The notes beneath the pieces are model-generated. The model searched no databases and was not told where the DNA came from. It worked only from the letters and a program-made list of their open reading frames with translations. A stretch of 8,811 bases of DNA from an uncultured Candidatus Saccharibacteria bacterium (GTDB lineage Bacteria > Patescibacteriota > Saccharimonadia > CAILAD01 > GCA-016700035). Location of the stretch: positions 1-8,811 of the forward strand of contig CALKUN010000106.1 of NCBI GenBank assembly GCA_937996675.1, given 5' to 3'. Position 1 is the stretch's first letter; each line of letters begins with the position of its first letter. A program made the position numbers and the translations under genes. Below are positions 1-6,392 of the stretch, in pieces.

Positions 1-180
1 GCAGGGAAGACACTCAACTGGCTGTACCGCCAGAAAGTAGGTGCCACCGTACTGGCGCTCAACTCAAGTGACGCCCTCTCCAAGGTAAACCCGTCAGGTG
101 AAGAAACCATTTATGCTGGCGACCAACTTGTCGTCATGGGCACCACTGATCAACTCAAGCAAATAAGCGAGCTCGTCTAA
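1..180 (+). CDS. C-terminal end of a TrkA-C (RCK_C) domain protein, 5' partial
   Basis: The window opens inside a reading frame that ends at TAA 178-180; 59 codons are visible. The visible peptide carries GATVLALNSSD, then NPSGEE, then the YAGDQLVVMG turn and a final short helix. This is the pattern of a TrkA-C/RCK_C domain, in which a beta strand, an 'NP' loop and a 'GD.L.V.G' strand are followed by a helix. Such domains sit at the cytosolic end of K+ channels, Trk/Ktr uptake regulators and CPA2-type cation:proton antiporters, where they bind ligands that gate transport. Which of these it belongs to cannot be told, since the membrane or NAD-binding part is outside the window. The next gene starts 3 nt after its stop, so it probably heads or belongs to the same operon. 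Confidence 0.8.
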   Translation, partial: AGKTLNWLYRQKVGATVLALNSSDALSKVNPSGEETIYAGDQLVVMGTTDQLKQISELV

Positions 181-183
181 CTC

Positions 184-1107
184 ATGGCTACTGTAGAAAA
201 ATCAGGGCTGATTCGTGTCGTCATCACCGAAGATGACGCTGCCCGACTTGATAGCTGGCTCGCAAAGACCTACCCCGACTGGAGTCGATCGCAGTGGCAG
301 GAAGCCATTGCTTCTGGCTATGTGCAACTCAACGACTTCCAGACTCGCAATAGTGCTCAGCTGAGCGAAGGGGATGAAGTGACAATCTCGCAGTGGCCTG
401 GTCAGGAGCCAGATGCGCCGCTCGAGAAGACCGTCATGCCGACAATCCTGTACGAAGACGATGATGTCTGGGTCTTTGACAAGCCAAGCGGGCTCATCGT
501 GCACCCAGCTTCCAAAAAATTCTCTGAGCCAAGTATTGCCGGAGCCGTACAAGCTCTCACTACCGATACCGATGTCGAACGCCCAGGCATCGTACATCGT
601 CTCGATCGTGATACCTCCGGTGCAATCATTGTGGCTAAAAACCCAGCTGCCAAAGAAGCTCTGCAGAAAGCATGGAAGGCCCATGCTGTGAAGAAATACT
701 ATCTTGCTATGGTCGTAGGCCGAATGAATCTCGGGAGTCAAAGACTTGCGTTCAACCTCGGCCGTTCGGTCGGAAAGTCACAAAAGGTCGTGGTGGATCC
801 ACTCGGGCGTCCATCCGAGACTATTATTCACACATTGAGTCAGGGAGACACAACCACACTTGTCGGGGCAGAGCCAGTAACGGGGCGAACCCATCAGATC
901 CGTGTCCATCTCTCAGCCATTAAGCACCCTGTCGCTGGAGACCCGCTGTATGGTGGTACATTCGAACAGGTGAGTCGGCTTATGCTCCACGCCTGGAAGC
1001 TCACCATTCCACTCCCCAACGGTGAGGTGAAGACCTTTGTGAGTCCTATACCGGAAGAATTTGCGCGAATTTGTGAGGAGTACCGATGTCAGCTCCCGAC
1101 AGACTAG
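184..1107 (+). CDS. rluD: RluA/RluD-family 23S rRNA pseudouridine synthase
   Basis: This 307-aa protein has the two-domain layout and usual length of RluD-type enzymes, which isomerise uridines in 23S rRNA (helix 69 for E. coli RluD). Residues about 18-68 form an S4 RNA-binding domain (ARLDSWLAKTYP... then GDEVTI). The catalytic core follows, with VFDKPSGLIVHP at about 98-108 and the family signature HRLDRDTSG at 138-146. D141 aligns with the catalytic Asp. The other conserved block, GRTHQIRVHL (234-243) followed by HPVAGDPLYGG, is present, so the enzyme should be active. The ATG lies 3 nt after the upstream stop with only a weak purine stretch before it, which suggests coupled translation. 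Its 3' end overlaps the next gene by 22 nt. The exact target uridine cannot be assigned from sequence; the symbol is by family. Confidence 0.93.
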   Translation: MATVEKSGLIRVVITEDDAARLDSWLAKTYPDWSRSQWQEAIASGYVQLNDFQTRNSAQLSEGDEVTISQWPGQEPDAPLEKTVMPTILYEDDDVWVFDKPSGLIVHPASKKFSEPSIAGAVQALTTDTDVERPGIVHRLDRDTSGAIIVAKNPAAKEALQKAWKAHAVKKYYLAMVVGRMNLGSQRLAFNLGRSVGKSQKVVVDPLGRPSETIIHTLSQGDTTTLVGAEPVTGRTHQIRVHLSAIKHPVAGDPLYGGTFEQVSRLMLHAWKLTIPLPNGEVKTFVSPIPEEFARICEEYRCQLPTD

Positions 1108-1754
1108 CTGGCTTTCACGCCATCGCTTTCTCTAGTGTAGACTTAGCTGCAGCGGCCGATCATGTGCGCTCTCTCCTTGGCGCGACACTTGAAATCCCCG
1201 AGGAAGATGCCGAACATCACCCCCAGATACATTGGGTTGCCCCAGAAAAGCAGTCAATTGGCCGAGCTCAAATGACTGCCGTGCTGCACGAACTCATGCT
1301 CACTAGTAGCGGCGGCAGCCAAAGGTACGTTGTCATCGAGCGCGCACATGAGCTTACTCCAGAAGCTGCCAATGCACTCCTGAAGACACTAGAGGAACCG
1401 CCGGAAGCGGTTAGTTTTTATCTTACGACCCCCTCGGCAGCACGCTTGCTTCCGACTATCCGCTCGCGCGTAGCTGTGCAGAGCGTATCATCGGAAGAAC
1501 ATGCGCTTGATGCAGATACGCAGTCCCAGCTAGCAGGCTTCATAGATGGAGACGTGCCGGAGCGCTTTGCTTCAATCGCTAAGCTCCAAGCTGAGGGACA
1601 ACTACAGCAGTTTATTGGCGACCTCACAGAGACTTTGAGGCAACGCCATGAATATGCCATACTCGAATGGATGCAGCTCCACCATCTCAGTAAATCAGCT
1701 CCCAATCATCGACTTTTTCTCGAAGCCCTCGCAGCCAGTGAGGTCCTGGGGTGA
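1086..1754 (+). CDS. holB: Minimal DNA polymerase III delta-prime-like clamp-loader subunit
   Basis: This 222-aa AAA+-family protein resembles the delta' (HolB) subunit that helps load the sliding clamp. The diagnostic stretch is VVIERAHELTPEAANALLKT followed by LEEPPEAVSFYLTT (about 82-115), and then LLPTIRSRV (121-129). The last matches the SRC region, where R128 would be the arginine finger acting on neighbouring DnaX subunits. No Walker A P-loop is present, as expected for delta', which does not hydrolyse ATP. It is clearly shorter than the roughly 330 residues of E. coli HolB: the N-terminal lobe is abbreviated and the C-terminal collar domain is nearly absent. The start at ATG 1086 has GAGGAG at 1075-1080, 5 nt upstream, inside the end of the rluD-like gene. 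Its stop overlaps the next gene's GTG start. Alternatively it could be a diverged AAA+ protein. Confidence 0.8.
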   Translation: MSAPDRLAGFHAIAFSSVDLAAAADHVRSLLGATLEIPEEDAEHHPQIHWVAPEKQSIGRAQMTAVLHELMLTSSGGSQRYVVIERAHELTPEAANALLKTLEEPPEAVSFYLTTPSAARLLPTIRSRVAVQSVSSEEHALDADTQSQLAGFIDGDVPERFASIAKLQAEGQLQQFIGDLTETLRQRHEYAILEWMQLHHLSKSAPNHRLFLEALAASEVLG

Positions 1755-2350
1755 TTCTTACAGCTGTTATATTTATCATTGTCGGGATCGTGACCTGGCG
1801 TCTCATGCAGTCGAGCTTTAACCCAGTCGCACATTTTCTCAACTCTGGCTCGAATAATGATGAGACGATGCAGGAAAGCGAGCTGACAAAGCTACTAGAT
1901 ACCGCAAACTCACTCTATCAAAGTCGCAATTGGCTTTCAGCCGAGAAGGCCTATCTGCGGGTTCTCAAGTTTGATCACTCACATCTCTTTGCATACCGGC
2001 GTCTGGCGCTCATCTATACGTATCTTCATAATTACGCTGATGCCGCTGAGTGCCTGGAGCTCGTCATGAAGAGCGACGCTACAGCAGCCGACCTACAGAA
2101 CTACTCCACGATCCTACATCACGCCAAGCGGTTGCCAGAGGCTATTGAGGCTATGCAGCGTTCCTTTACGCTGGAGCCAACCCTTGCGCGTGCAACTTCA
2201 CTAGCGCGTCTGTACGGTCAAGCAGGGGACACTGCAAAGCAGTATGAATCACTCCGGGCAGCAGTAGAGATTGCCCCGGATGACCCAACTGTCATCGATA
2301 TGATTACCCATCTACAGAAGCGAAAGGCGAGTGGGGAGATTGAAAAATAA
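1751..2350 (+). CDS. Membrane-anchored tetratricopeptide-repeat protein
   Basis: This 199-aa protein has a hydrophobic N-terminal segment (about residues 2-16, ILTAVIFIIVGIVTW) that should anchor it in the membrane, a polar linker to about residue 45, and then TPR-like helical repeats. These are visible at about 48-75 (ANSLYQSRNWLSAEKAYLRV), 80-108 (AYRRLALIYTYLHNYADAAE), 114-142 (YSTILHHAKRLPEAIEAMQR) and 148-177 (LARLYGQAGDTAKQYESLRA), so three to four TPRs scaffold partner proteins on the cytosolic side. The start is GTG 1751, overlapping the TGA of the holB-like gene (GTGA), with GAGGT at 1740-1744 about 6 nt upstream; this is typical translational coupling. It is the last protein gene of the left operon. 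The binding partner is unknown. Confidence 0.82.
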   Translation: MILTAVIFIIVGIVTWRLMQSSFNPVAHFLNSGSNNDETMQESELTKLLDTANSLYQSRNWLSAEKAYLRVLKFDHSHLFAYRRLALIYTYLHNYADAAECLELVMKSDATAADLQNYSTILHHAKRLPEAIEAMQRSFTLEPTLARATSLARLYGQAGDTAKQYESLRAAVEIAPDDPTVIDMITHLQKRKASGEIEK

Positions 2351-2368
2351 GTCTGAAAATGCTAGACT
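2340..2368 (+). promoter_or_regulatory. Likely sigma70-type promoter for the tRNA-Thr/tRNA-Tyr pair
   Basis: TTGAAA at 2340-2345 and TAGACT at 2363-2368 are separated by exactly 17 nt, and the -10 is preceded by an extended TGC (2360-2362). The -35 overlaps the last codons of the TPR gene. A start near 2375 would leave a leader of about 40 nt before tRNA-Thr at 2416. This is pattern matching only. Confidence 0.45.
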
Positions 2369-2415
2369 TTCCAGGTATGTAACTGCTTGCTGAGAGTTTG
2401 GACATACGAATATAT

Positions 2416-2490
2416 GCCCAAGTAGCTCAGTGGTAGAGCGCTTCCATGGTAAGGAAGAGGTCCCGGGTTCAATCCCCGGCTTGGGCTCCA
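2416..2490 (+). tRNA. tRNA-Thr (anticodon GGT)
   Basis: This is a complete 75-nt cloverleaf. The acceptor GCCCAAG pairs with CTTGGGC, the D stem is GCTC/GAGC, and the anticodon stem CTTCC/GGAAG closes the loop ATGGTAA, giving anticodon GGT (reads ACC/ACU). The T stem CCGGG/CCCGG closes the loop TTCAATC. The discriminator is T and the CCA end is encoded in the DNA (2488-2490). It is the first of a tandem pair, followed 11 nt later by tRNA-Tyr. Confidence 0.97.
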
Positions 2491-2501
2491 GTACAAACTA
2501 T

Positions 2502-2588
2502 GCAGGGATAGCGAAGTGGTCAAACGCAACAGACTGTAAATCTGTCGGCCTTGTGCCTTCGGGGGTTCGACTCCCTCTCCCTGCACCA
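2502..2588 (+). tRNA. tRNA-Tyr (anticodon GTA)
   Basis: This is an 87-nt class II tRNA. The acceptor GCAGGGA pairs with TCCCTGC, the anticodon stem ACAGA/TCTGT closes the loop CTGTAAA, and the anticodon is GTA. A long variable arm (CGGCCTTGTGCCTTC) is expected for bacterial tRNA-Tyr. The T stem GGGGG/CCCTC closes the loop TTCGACT. The discriminator is A and CCA is encoded. A short T run at about 2596-2600 follows, but with no separate hairpin. Confidence 0.96.
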
Positions 2589-2606
2589 TACTAACTTTTT
2601 TATACG

Positions 2607-2974
2607 ATGACGCTACCCACGCTTATCAAAAGTAAAAAACTCGTGCTCACTTTACTCACCAGTATGAGTGCGCTTGTGTTCTGCTTGATGACATTTTCAT
2701 ACTGACTACAGGAACGTCTGACTTGCCCAATAGCTGCACTTCATGGAAAAGCGTCACTAATCAAGTAGCCTGCCGTACAGATTTGTCCAAGACTCGTTCA
2801 GATAGAACTTGCTATGATAACTTCAACTATATTAACTGTAATGACATAGCAGAAAGTATTCGCGACACAAGAATTACCTTGATCCTTTCGGCGCTCATTA
2901 GTCTTGGATCGATCATAATACTACGTACTCACAAGCAGGAGAAGCACGATGGCAAAAAAGTCCAAAAAAAGTAA
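2607..2974 (+). pseudogene. Two-helix membrane protein with Cys-rich ectodomain, split by an apparent frameshift
   Basis: Two open segments make one sensible protein. ATG 2607 begins a 32-codon frame (MTLPTLIKSKKLVLTLLTSM...) that starts a basic-then-hydrophobic helix and stops at TGA 2703-2705. The -1 frame stays open from 2636 to the TAA at 2974. If one T is added to the TTTT run at 2694-2697, the reading becomes ...FCLMTFFILTTGTSDLPNSC..., a complete first helix leading into an ectodomain with four cysteines (SC, VAC, TC, NC). A second helix (ITLILSALISLGSIIILRT) and a Lys-rich tail (HKQEKHDGKKVQKK) follow, for about 122 residues. Likely topology is N-in, loop-out, C-in. The break may be a sequencing error, a real lesion or slippage; an independent TTG start at 2723 is also possible. 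No family is recognised. The 3' end overlaps the next gene by 26 nt. Confidence 0.5.
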
Positions 2975-3167
2975 GCGGAATATTAAGCTCATGGTCCTTG
3001 GTGCTGTGATTGCGCTCCTGGGCGTACTTCTCTTAACCGTAGTAAACAGCATAGTTGGCAATGCGTCACTGTACGTATGGATACCGGGGCTTCTGTCACT
3101 CGTAATAGGGCTGGTGCTTATTGCACAGCCTAACTTAACCGATATAGTATCTGATCTACTCTCCTAA
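2949..3167 (+). CDS. Small two-transmembrane protein of unknown function
   Basis: This 72-aa protein has a strongly basic start (MAKKSKKSKRNIK), a helix at about 14-33 (LMVLGAVIALLGVLLLTVVN), a short loop and a second helix at about 41-60 (YVWIPGLLSLVIGLVLIAQP), then a short tail. Both ends should face the cytosol by the positive-inside rule. ATG 2949 has AGGAG at 2937-2941, 7 nt upstream, so the start is well supported. The first 26 nt overlap the tail of the frameshifted two-helix gene, which suggests the two are co-translated and perhaps work together. I recognise no family. The gene ends 9 nt before the stop of the convergent zf-TFIIB gene. Confidence 0.75.
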   Translation: MAKKSKKSKRNIKLMVLGAVIALLGVLLLTVVNSIVGNASLYVWIPGLLSLVIGLVLIAQPNLTDIVSDLLS

Positions 3168-3170
3168 ATA

Positions 3171-3184
3171 ACTTCTTTAGAAGT
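3171..3184. terminator. Short inverted repeat between convergent genes
   Basis: ACTTCT-TT-AGAAGT forms a 5-6 bp perfect palindrome between the convergent stops of the 72-aa membrane gene and the zf-TFIIB gene, and contains the latter's stop codon. It is short and lacks a real T tract, so a terminator role is only a possibility. Confidence 0.25.
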
Positions 3185-3446
3185 CAAAGAGATCGCCTAA
3201 GAATGATTCTTTCTTGTGCTTCTTCTGGTGTTGGTGCGAATTTGACTGATATTCGCTTCGAGGAGCTTCATACCGAGACTGTTGTGGTGCCGGTGAGTAC
3301 GAATCTCCCGAGGCTTGTGAGCGATCGATAAGTTTGTCGAGCTCTCCACGGTCGAGCCATACGCCTCGGCACGTAGGGCAGTAATCAATCTCGATTCCGT
3401 TACGCTCAGATATATTCAATATAGAGTCGTCATTGGGGCATTTCAT
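3177..3446 (-). CDS. zf-TFIIB domain protein
   Basis: This 89-aa protein belongs to the zf-TFIIB family of small putative zinc-ribbon proteins. It begins MKCPND, with the first knuckle (C3) in the common CPxD form, and continues to GIEIDYCPTCRGVWLDRGEL (18-37), the second Cys pair (C23, C26) and the family's most conserved block. A low-complexity Ser/Gln/His/Lys region follows, ending in ESFLGDLFDF, a conserved C-terminal tail in these proteins. The frame is open to an ATG at 3497, but I prefer the internal ATG at 3446 because family members begin with this MKCP and the extra 17 residues do not fit. An extended -10 (TGC TATATT) ends 7 nt before this ATG, so the transcript should be leaderless. 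Function in the family is unknown; zinc binding is inferred. Confidence 0.88.
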   Translation of the reverse strand: MKCPNDDSILNISERNGIEIDYCPTCRGVWLDRGELDKLIDRSQASGDSYSPAPQQSRYEAPRSEYQSNSHQHQKKHKKESFLGDLFDF

Positions 3447-3452
3447 AATCGG

Positions 3453-3461
3453 AATATAGCA
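3453..3461 (-). promoter_or_regulatory. Extended -10 promoter of the zf-TFIIB gene
   Basis: On the minus strand TGC-TATATT (the hexamer occupies 3458-3453) is followed by CCGATT and then ATG at 3446. A start about 7 nt past the hexamer falls on the A of the ATG. No Shine-Dalgarno sequence is present, and no clear -35 is visible. Confidence 0.5.
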
Positions 3462-3521
3462 TAACTTGTTTTTAATGCGCTGTGAAAATTCCCACAATCA
3501 ACAGATCATAGCCGATACATT

Positions 3522-3830
3522 GTGGTCTGTGCTCTTCGTGAGGACGGTTATCGTATTAACGATGCTGATCCGGCCAGTGCCTTTCAGCTCGACTACGACT
3601 CAATTGCCGCAGCCGAAGGTCTGGTGGCTTTTCTTTCCGAGAAAATATCGGCAGGTGCACAGACCGAGATCGGTATAGCTGTAGCGCTCAAGAAAAGAGT
3701 GATTATCGCCCAGAAGAAAGGCACTAAAGTGGAGTACTACAACAATGCACTAGAGAGAGCTGGAGCAGCCGCTCTAACCAGCAACGACAGCAATGAGATC
3801 AACATGGCACTTTTGACCAAGAACTCATAA
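3522..3830 (+). CDS. Nucleoside 2-deoxyribosyltransferase-like protein, N-terminus unclear or missing
   Basis: From a GTG at 3522 the frame encodes 102 aa. It contains LREDGYRI, then AAAEGLVAFLSEKISAGAQT (about 28-47) running into EIGIAVALKKRVIIAQ (48-63). This matches the nucleoside 2-deoxyribosyltransferase pattern 'aD.lVA.l....sG...EiG.A.a..k.vi', where the Glu of EIG is the catalytic nucleophile position (E48 here). Such enzymes move deoxyribose between bases in nucleotide salvage; related folds hydrolyse nucleotides. Family members usually have about 135-160 residues and start with a beta strand and Gly-rich loop (M.IY.AG...) that is absent here. The frame is open upstream only to TGA 3483-3485, with no ATG and no Shine-Dalgarno. 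It is therefore either 5'-truncated, frameshifted near 3482-3520, or started at an unusual codon. Activity is doubtful. Confidence 0.6.
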   Translation: MVCALREDGYRINDADPASAFQLDYDSIAAAEGLVAFLSEKISAGAQTEIGIAVALKKRVIIAQKKGTKVEYYNNALERAGAAALTSNDSNEINMALLTKNS

Positions 3831-3841
3831 AATGCGATAAT
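3813..3841 (+). promoter_or_regulatory. Strong promoter for tRNA-Thr(TGT)
   Basis: TTGACC (3813-3818) and GATAAT (3836-3841) are separated by 17 nt, with an extended TGC before the -10. Each hexamer matches consensus at five of six positions. The promoter lies across the end of the preceding reading frame, and a start near 3848 leaves a leader of about 15 nt before the tRNA at 3863. Confidence 0.65.
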
Positions 3842-3862
3842 AACTGGGCTGTACATCAGATT

Positions 3863-3938
3863 GCCCGCGTAGCTCAATTGGTAGAGCAACAGTTTTGTAA
3901 ACTGTAGGTTGGGGGTTCAAGTCCTCTCGCGGGCTCCA
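3863..3938 (+). tRNA. tRNA-Thr (anticodon TGT)
   Basis: This is a complete 76-nt cloverleaf. The acceptor GCCCGCG pairs with CGCGGGC, the D stem is GCTC/GAGC, and the anticodon stem ACAGT/ACTGT closes the loop TTTGTAA, giving anticodon TGT (reads ACA and, by wobble, other ACN codons). The T stem GGGGG/CCTCT closes the loop TTCAAGT. The discriminator is T and CCA is encoded. It is the second threonine tRNA in the window. A T-rich stretch (TTTTATT) follows at 3941-3947. Confidence 0.97.
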
Positions 3939-3952
3939 TCTTTTATTAATCT

Positions 3953-3987
3953 TTGCAACAAATTTCATCTTTCGGGTATACTATACT
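3953..3987 (+). promoter_or_regulatory. Promoter with tandem TATACT -10 elements for the 7-TM gene
   Basis: TTGCAA (3953-3958) precedes TATACT at 3977-3982 by 18 nt. A second overlapping TATACT lies at 3982-3987. The first -10 predicts a start at about 3989-3990, which is the ATG itself (3990). No Shine-Dalgarno is present, so the message is expected to be leaderless. Confidence 0.6.
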
Positions 3988-3989
3988 AA

Positions 3990-4703
3990 ATGAGTATTCC
4001 TCTTAACCTTATACATTTCTATATTGGCGCCCCAATATTAGCCTATATCTCTATCCATGGTCTGTTCTTTACGAGGAATAAGAATAATATTGTTACGCGA
4101 TATTTTGCATGGGCGACAGGAGTGTATGCAATAGCGGCCTGTATATATGCATTGCCAGTGCTCTTTACTCACGACAGCGATGTTCTCACTCTGACAACGG
4201 TCATTGCGGATATCGTACAATATATTTCTCTCGGGATTGTTGGACTGCTAGCTACTCACTTATCACTGACTCGATGGCCGTGGGTGCGACGCGCAGCAAA
4301 CCTCGTTATATTCTTAGCGAGCCTGGTGTTTATCTACGTTTCTTACCATGAGAACACTGCTTTTCCAGCACAATTCGTAATGATGGACGGTGTTGCACAC
4401 TTTGAGTATGTATCCACGCGTACTTACTCAATCATGACAGGCGTCGCGTTTAGTCCACTGCTCTTTGTCGGGCTAAGCTTTCTCATGCAGGTTCGTGAAG
4501 CTATGCGCACCAGCCAGAAGTATCGTATAGCTGGATTTGGTGTCTTTCTGGCAATCGTTGGTCTGGTGATGGTAGTAGCACCTATCTTTCGGTTTGATAT
4601 AGCAACTACTGCAGTAACAATCCCTGTAGTTGTTGCCTTTGTACTTATGACAATCCTACTTATGTTGTCCTACCTTACGTCTAAGAAAGAACCAAAAGCC
4701 TAG
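3990..4703 (+). CDS. Seven-transmembrane protein of unknown function
   Basis: This 237-aa protein is almost entirely membrane-embedded. Likely helices are about 7-27, 38-59, 71-93, 104-120, 148-168, 179-199 and 207-229. Seven helices with a basic C-terminus (TSKKEPKA) and charged short loops (TRNK, RWPWVRR, REAMRTSQKYR) suggest N-out, C-in. The longest outside loop (about 120-147, ENTAFPAQFVMMDGVAHFEY) lies between helices 4 and 5 and could bind a ligand. The layout recalls the 7-TM sensor halves of some bacterial histidine kinases, but no signalling domain is attached and no diagnostic motif is seen; a rhodopsin is unlikely because helix 7 has no Lys. Its stop is only 3 nt from the stop of the convergent histidine kinase. 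Start chosen because the -10 element points directly at this ATG. Confidence 0.75.
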   Translation: MSIPLNLIHFYIGAPILAYISIHGLFFTRNKNNIVTRYFAWATGVYAIAACIYALPVLFTHDSDVLTLTTVIADIVQYISLGIVGLLATHLSLTRWPWVRRAANLVIFLASLVFIYVSYHENTAFPAQFVMMDGVAHFEYVSTRTYSIMTGVAFSPLLFVGLSFLMQVREAMRTSQKYRIAGFGVFLAIVGLVMVVAPIFRFDIATTAVTIPVVVAFVLMTILLMLSYLTSKKEPKA

Positions 4704-4706
4704 TTG

Positions 4707-6383
4707 TTATTCGAAGATGTGAGCAACCTGGTCATTAGCGACCTTCTTCTGATCTACCGTCTTCACTGCTATGACCGGCAAGAGTATACCGAATGTCGTG
4801 CCTTCACCAACGGTGCTTTCTACAGTAATCTCCGCACCAATGCGTCCTGCTAGCTTAGAAGTAATGTATAGCCCGAGGCCAGTCCCGCTCGTTTGTCTTG
4901 TATATGGATCTTCAGATCGCCAAAACTTCTCAAAGACCTTTGTGATCTCACTCTTGGAGATACCGATACCGGTGTCGTGAATAGTTATCGCAAGTGTCTG
5001 CTCATTATGGGCATATGCACGGACTGTGATACCACCTTCTTTTGTATACTTAATTGCATTGGTAACGAAGTTCTGTAGAATTTCCTTGAGGTACAGCTTT
5101 GAGGAGGTGACTTCAGGTAGCTTGAACTCGACATTTGCCTTGAGATACAGCCCCTTTTTATCAGCCTGTGGCGCGTAAGTTCGGGCTAGCTCTAGAATAA
5201 TCTCGCGTATTGAGAAGGTATCGACATCCATGCTCTTGTCATCGCGACTGGCCCGAGACAGCGTTGAAAGATCGTTCACCATGTCCGCCAGGAAAAGTAC
5301 CTGCTTGTGGGCTTTGTCTATTGAGCCTACAAGAGCATCCTCATCCCTATCTGGCTTGGTCGCCTGCAAGTTTGCCATTGAGATATTAGCCTCGGCTATA
5401 GTAATTGGAGTACGTAGCTCGTGACTCACTTCAGATATAAACAGATCACGCTCTTCATCAAGAGATTTCTGAGCTGTGATATCACGCATCAAGAATGTAT
5501 AGCCCTCTTGCTTCACAATCGCTGCGGTCATCGAAACGCGGCTGATGTTAATATCGAGAGCCATCTGGTCAGTATCATTCACCGGTAGCATCAGGTCGGT
5601 TCTACGTAGGATATACCGAGTCTGCTTGGCTACCTGCATGATGTCGACAGATTTTTTGGTGCCGTCAGTGAGCCGCAAGCATTCACTTATGAGTTTTCCG
5701 GTGAGCTCGCTGTTGGTATCGAGAAGGTCAAGCGCAGCAGCGTTATAGATCGTGATTTTGCCCGCTTCATCAGTAGCAATCACGGCTTCGCTCATCGAGT
5801 TGATAAGTGCTACGAGTCTCTCATGCTCATACTCGGTCTTAACAATCTTCTCATTCAGACTCAATCGCTCACGACGCCCTCCCAGCACTATGCGAGTCAA
5901 GACTAGCGTTATAGCAGTAAGCACCATAAAGTAGGGGAGAATCATGAGGATAGATGTACTACTGAAGCCGTGGAGCTGGTAGGCTGACCCGGCCACCAGA
6001 ACTACTAGCAACACCGCCAGACTGGCTAGCATACCCTTGGCCTGGTAATAATACTCACCTAAGTATAAGAGTAGGATCCACAAGAAAAGATAATAGGACA
6101 GAACAGGCAAGATGAAAATAAGCGCTAGACCTAAAACAACGTGATACAAGACGAGGTACAGCCCATGAAGCTGCCCAAATTTCAGCTTAGGAATAAAGTG
6201 ACTTAATCCAAAAATGACCAGAAATCCAACCAGGATCCCCACCGGTATCGTAGAGGATAAATAAAGAGTGCCTCTAAAGTAGTCAACACCAATAAGAATG
6301 CACAGTGCGAAGATAAGTGGACTGACTTGAATAGGAGTGACGAGCTGAGTATCTAATCTATGGGTAGGGGAAAGATCGACCAT
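4707..6383 (-). CDS. Membrane sensor histidine kinase with PAS domain
   Basis: This 558-aa protein opens with a hydrophobic region of about six helices (roughly 20-36, 39-62, 75-94, 96-109, 117-134, 143-165) that has no recognised ligand-binding domain. A short coiled linker (about 170-192) leads to a PAS domain at about 190-300 (LINSMSEAVIATDEAGKITI). HisKA follows with the H-box SEVSHELRTP (H321 as phospho-acceptor). The HATPase_c domain has the N-box QNFVTNAIKYT (N438, N442), the G1 box HDTGIGIS, the F box VFEKFWR and the G2 box GTGLGL (500-505). All catalytic motifs are intact, so autophosphorylation should work. No partner response regulator lies beside it, so it is an orphan within this window. 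ATG 6383 lies 9 nt past a perfect TATAAT and has no good Shine-Dalgarno. Confidence 0.95.
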   Translation of the reverse strand: MVDLSPTHRLDTQLVTPIQVSPLIFALCILIGVDYFRGTLYLSSTIPVGILVGFLVIFGLSHFIPKLKFGQLHGLYLVLYHVVLGLALIFILPVLSYYLFLWILLLYLGEYYYQAKGMLASLAVLLVVLVAGSAYQLHGFSSTSILMILPYFMVLTAITLVLTRIVLGGRRERLSLNEKIVKTEYEHERLVALINSMSEAVIATDEAGKITIYNAAALDLLDTNSELTGKLISECLRLTDGTKKSVDIMQVAKQTRYILRRTDLMLPVNDTDQMALDINISRVSMTAAIVKQEGYTFLMRDITAQKSLDEERDLFISEVSHELRTPITIAEANISMANLQATKPDRDEDALVGSIDKAHKQVLFLADMVNDLSTLSRASRDDKSMDVDTFSIREIILELARTYAPQADKKGLYLKANVEFKLPEVTSSKLYLKEILQNFVTNAIKYTKEGGITVRAYAHNEQTLAITIHDTGIGISKSEITKVFEKFWRSEDPYTRQTSGTGLGLYITSKLAGRIGAEITVESTVGEGTTFGILLPVIAVKTVDQKKVANDQVAHIFE

Positions 6384-6392
6384 ACTTCATCC

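Noticed and set aside
202..741. 179-aa minus-strand open frame opposite the pseudouridine synthase
   Set aside because: It is antisense to a clear, intact RluD-type gene and its translation shows no recognisable motif; a shadow frame.
2362..2589. 75-aa minus-strand frame across the tRNA pair
   Set aside because: It is the reverse translation of tRNA-Tyr and tRNA-Thr; peptides such as GVEPPKAQGRQIYS are a well-known artefact of reading tRNA genes as protein.
2694..2697. Programmed -1 ribosomal frameshift in the two-helix gene
   Set aside because: The site does not match an X XXY YYZ slippery heptamer and I saw no stimulatory pseudoknot; sequencing error or mutation is simpler.
3466..3678. 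70-aa plus-strand frame overlapping the deoxyribosyltransferase-like gene
   Set aside because: It overlaps the frame carrying the EIGIA motif and has no recognisable domain or ribosome site.
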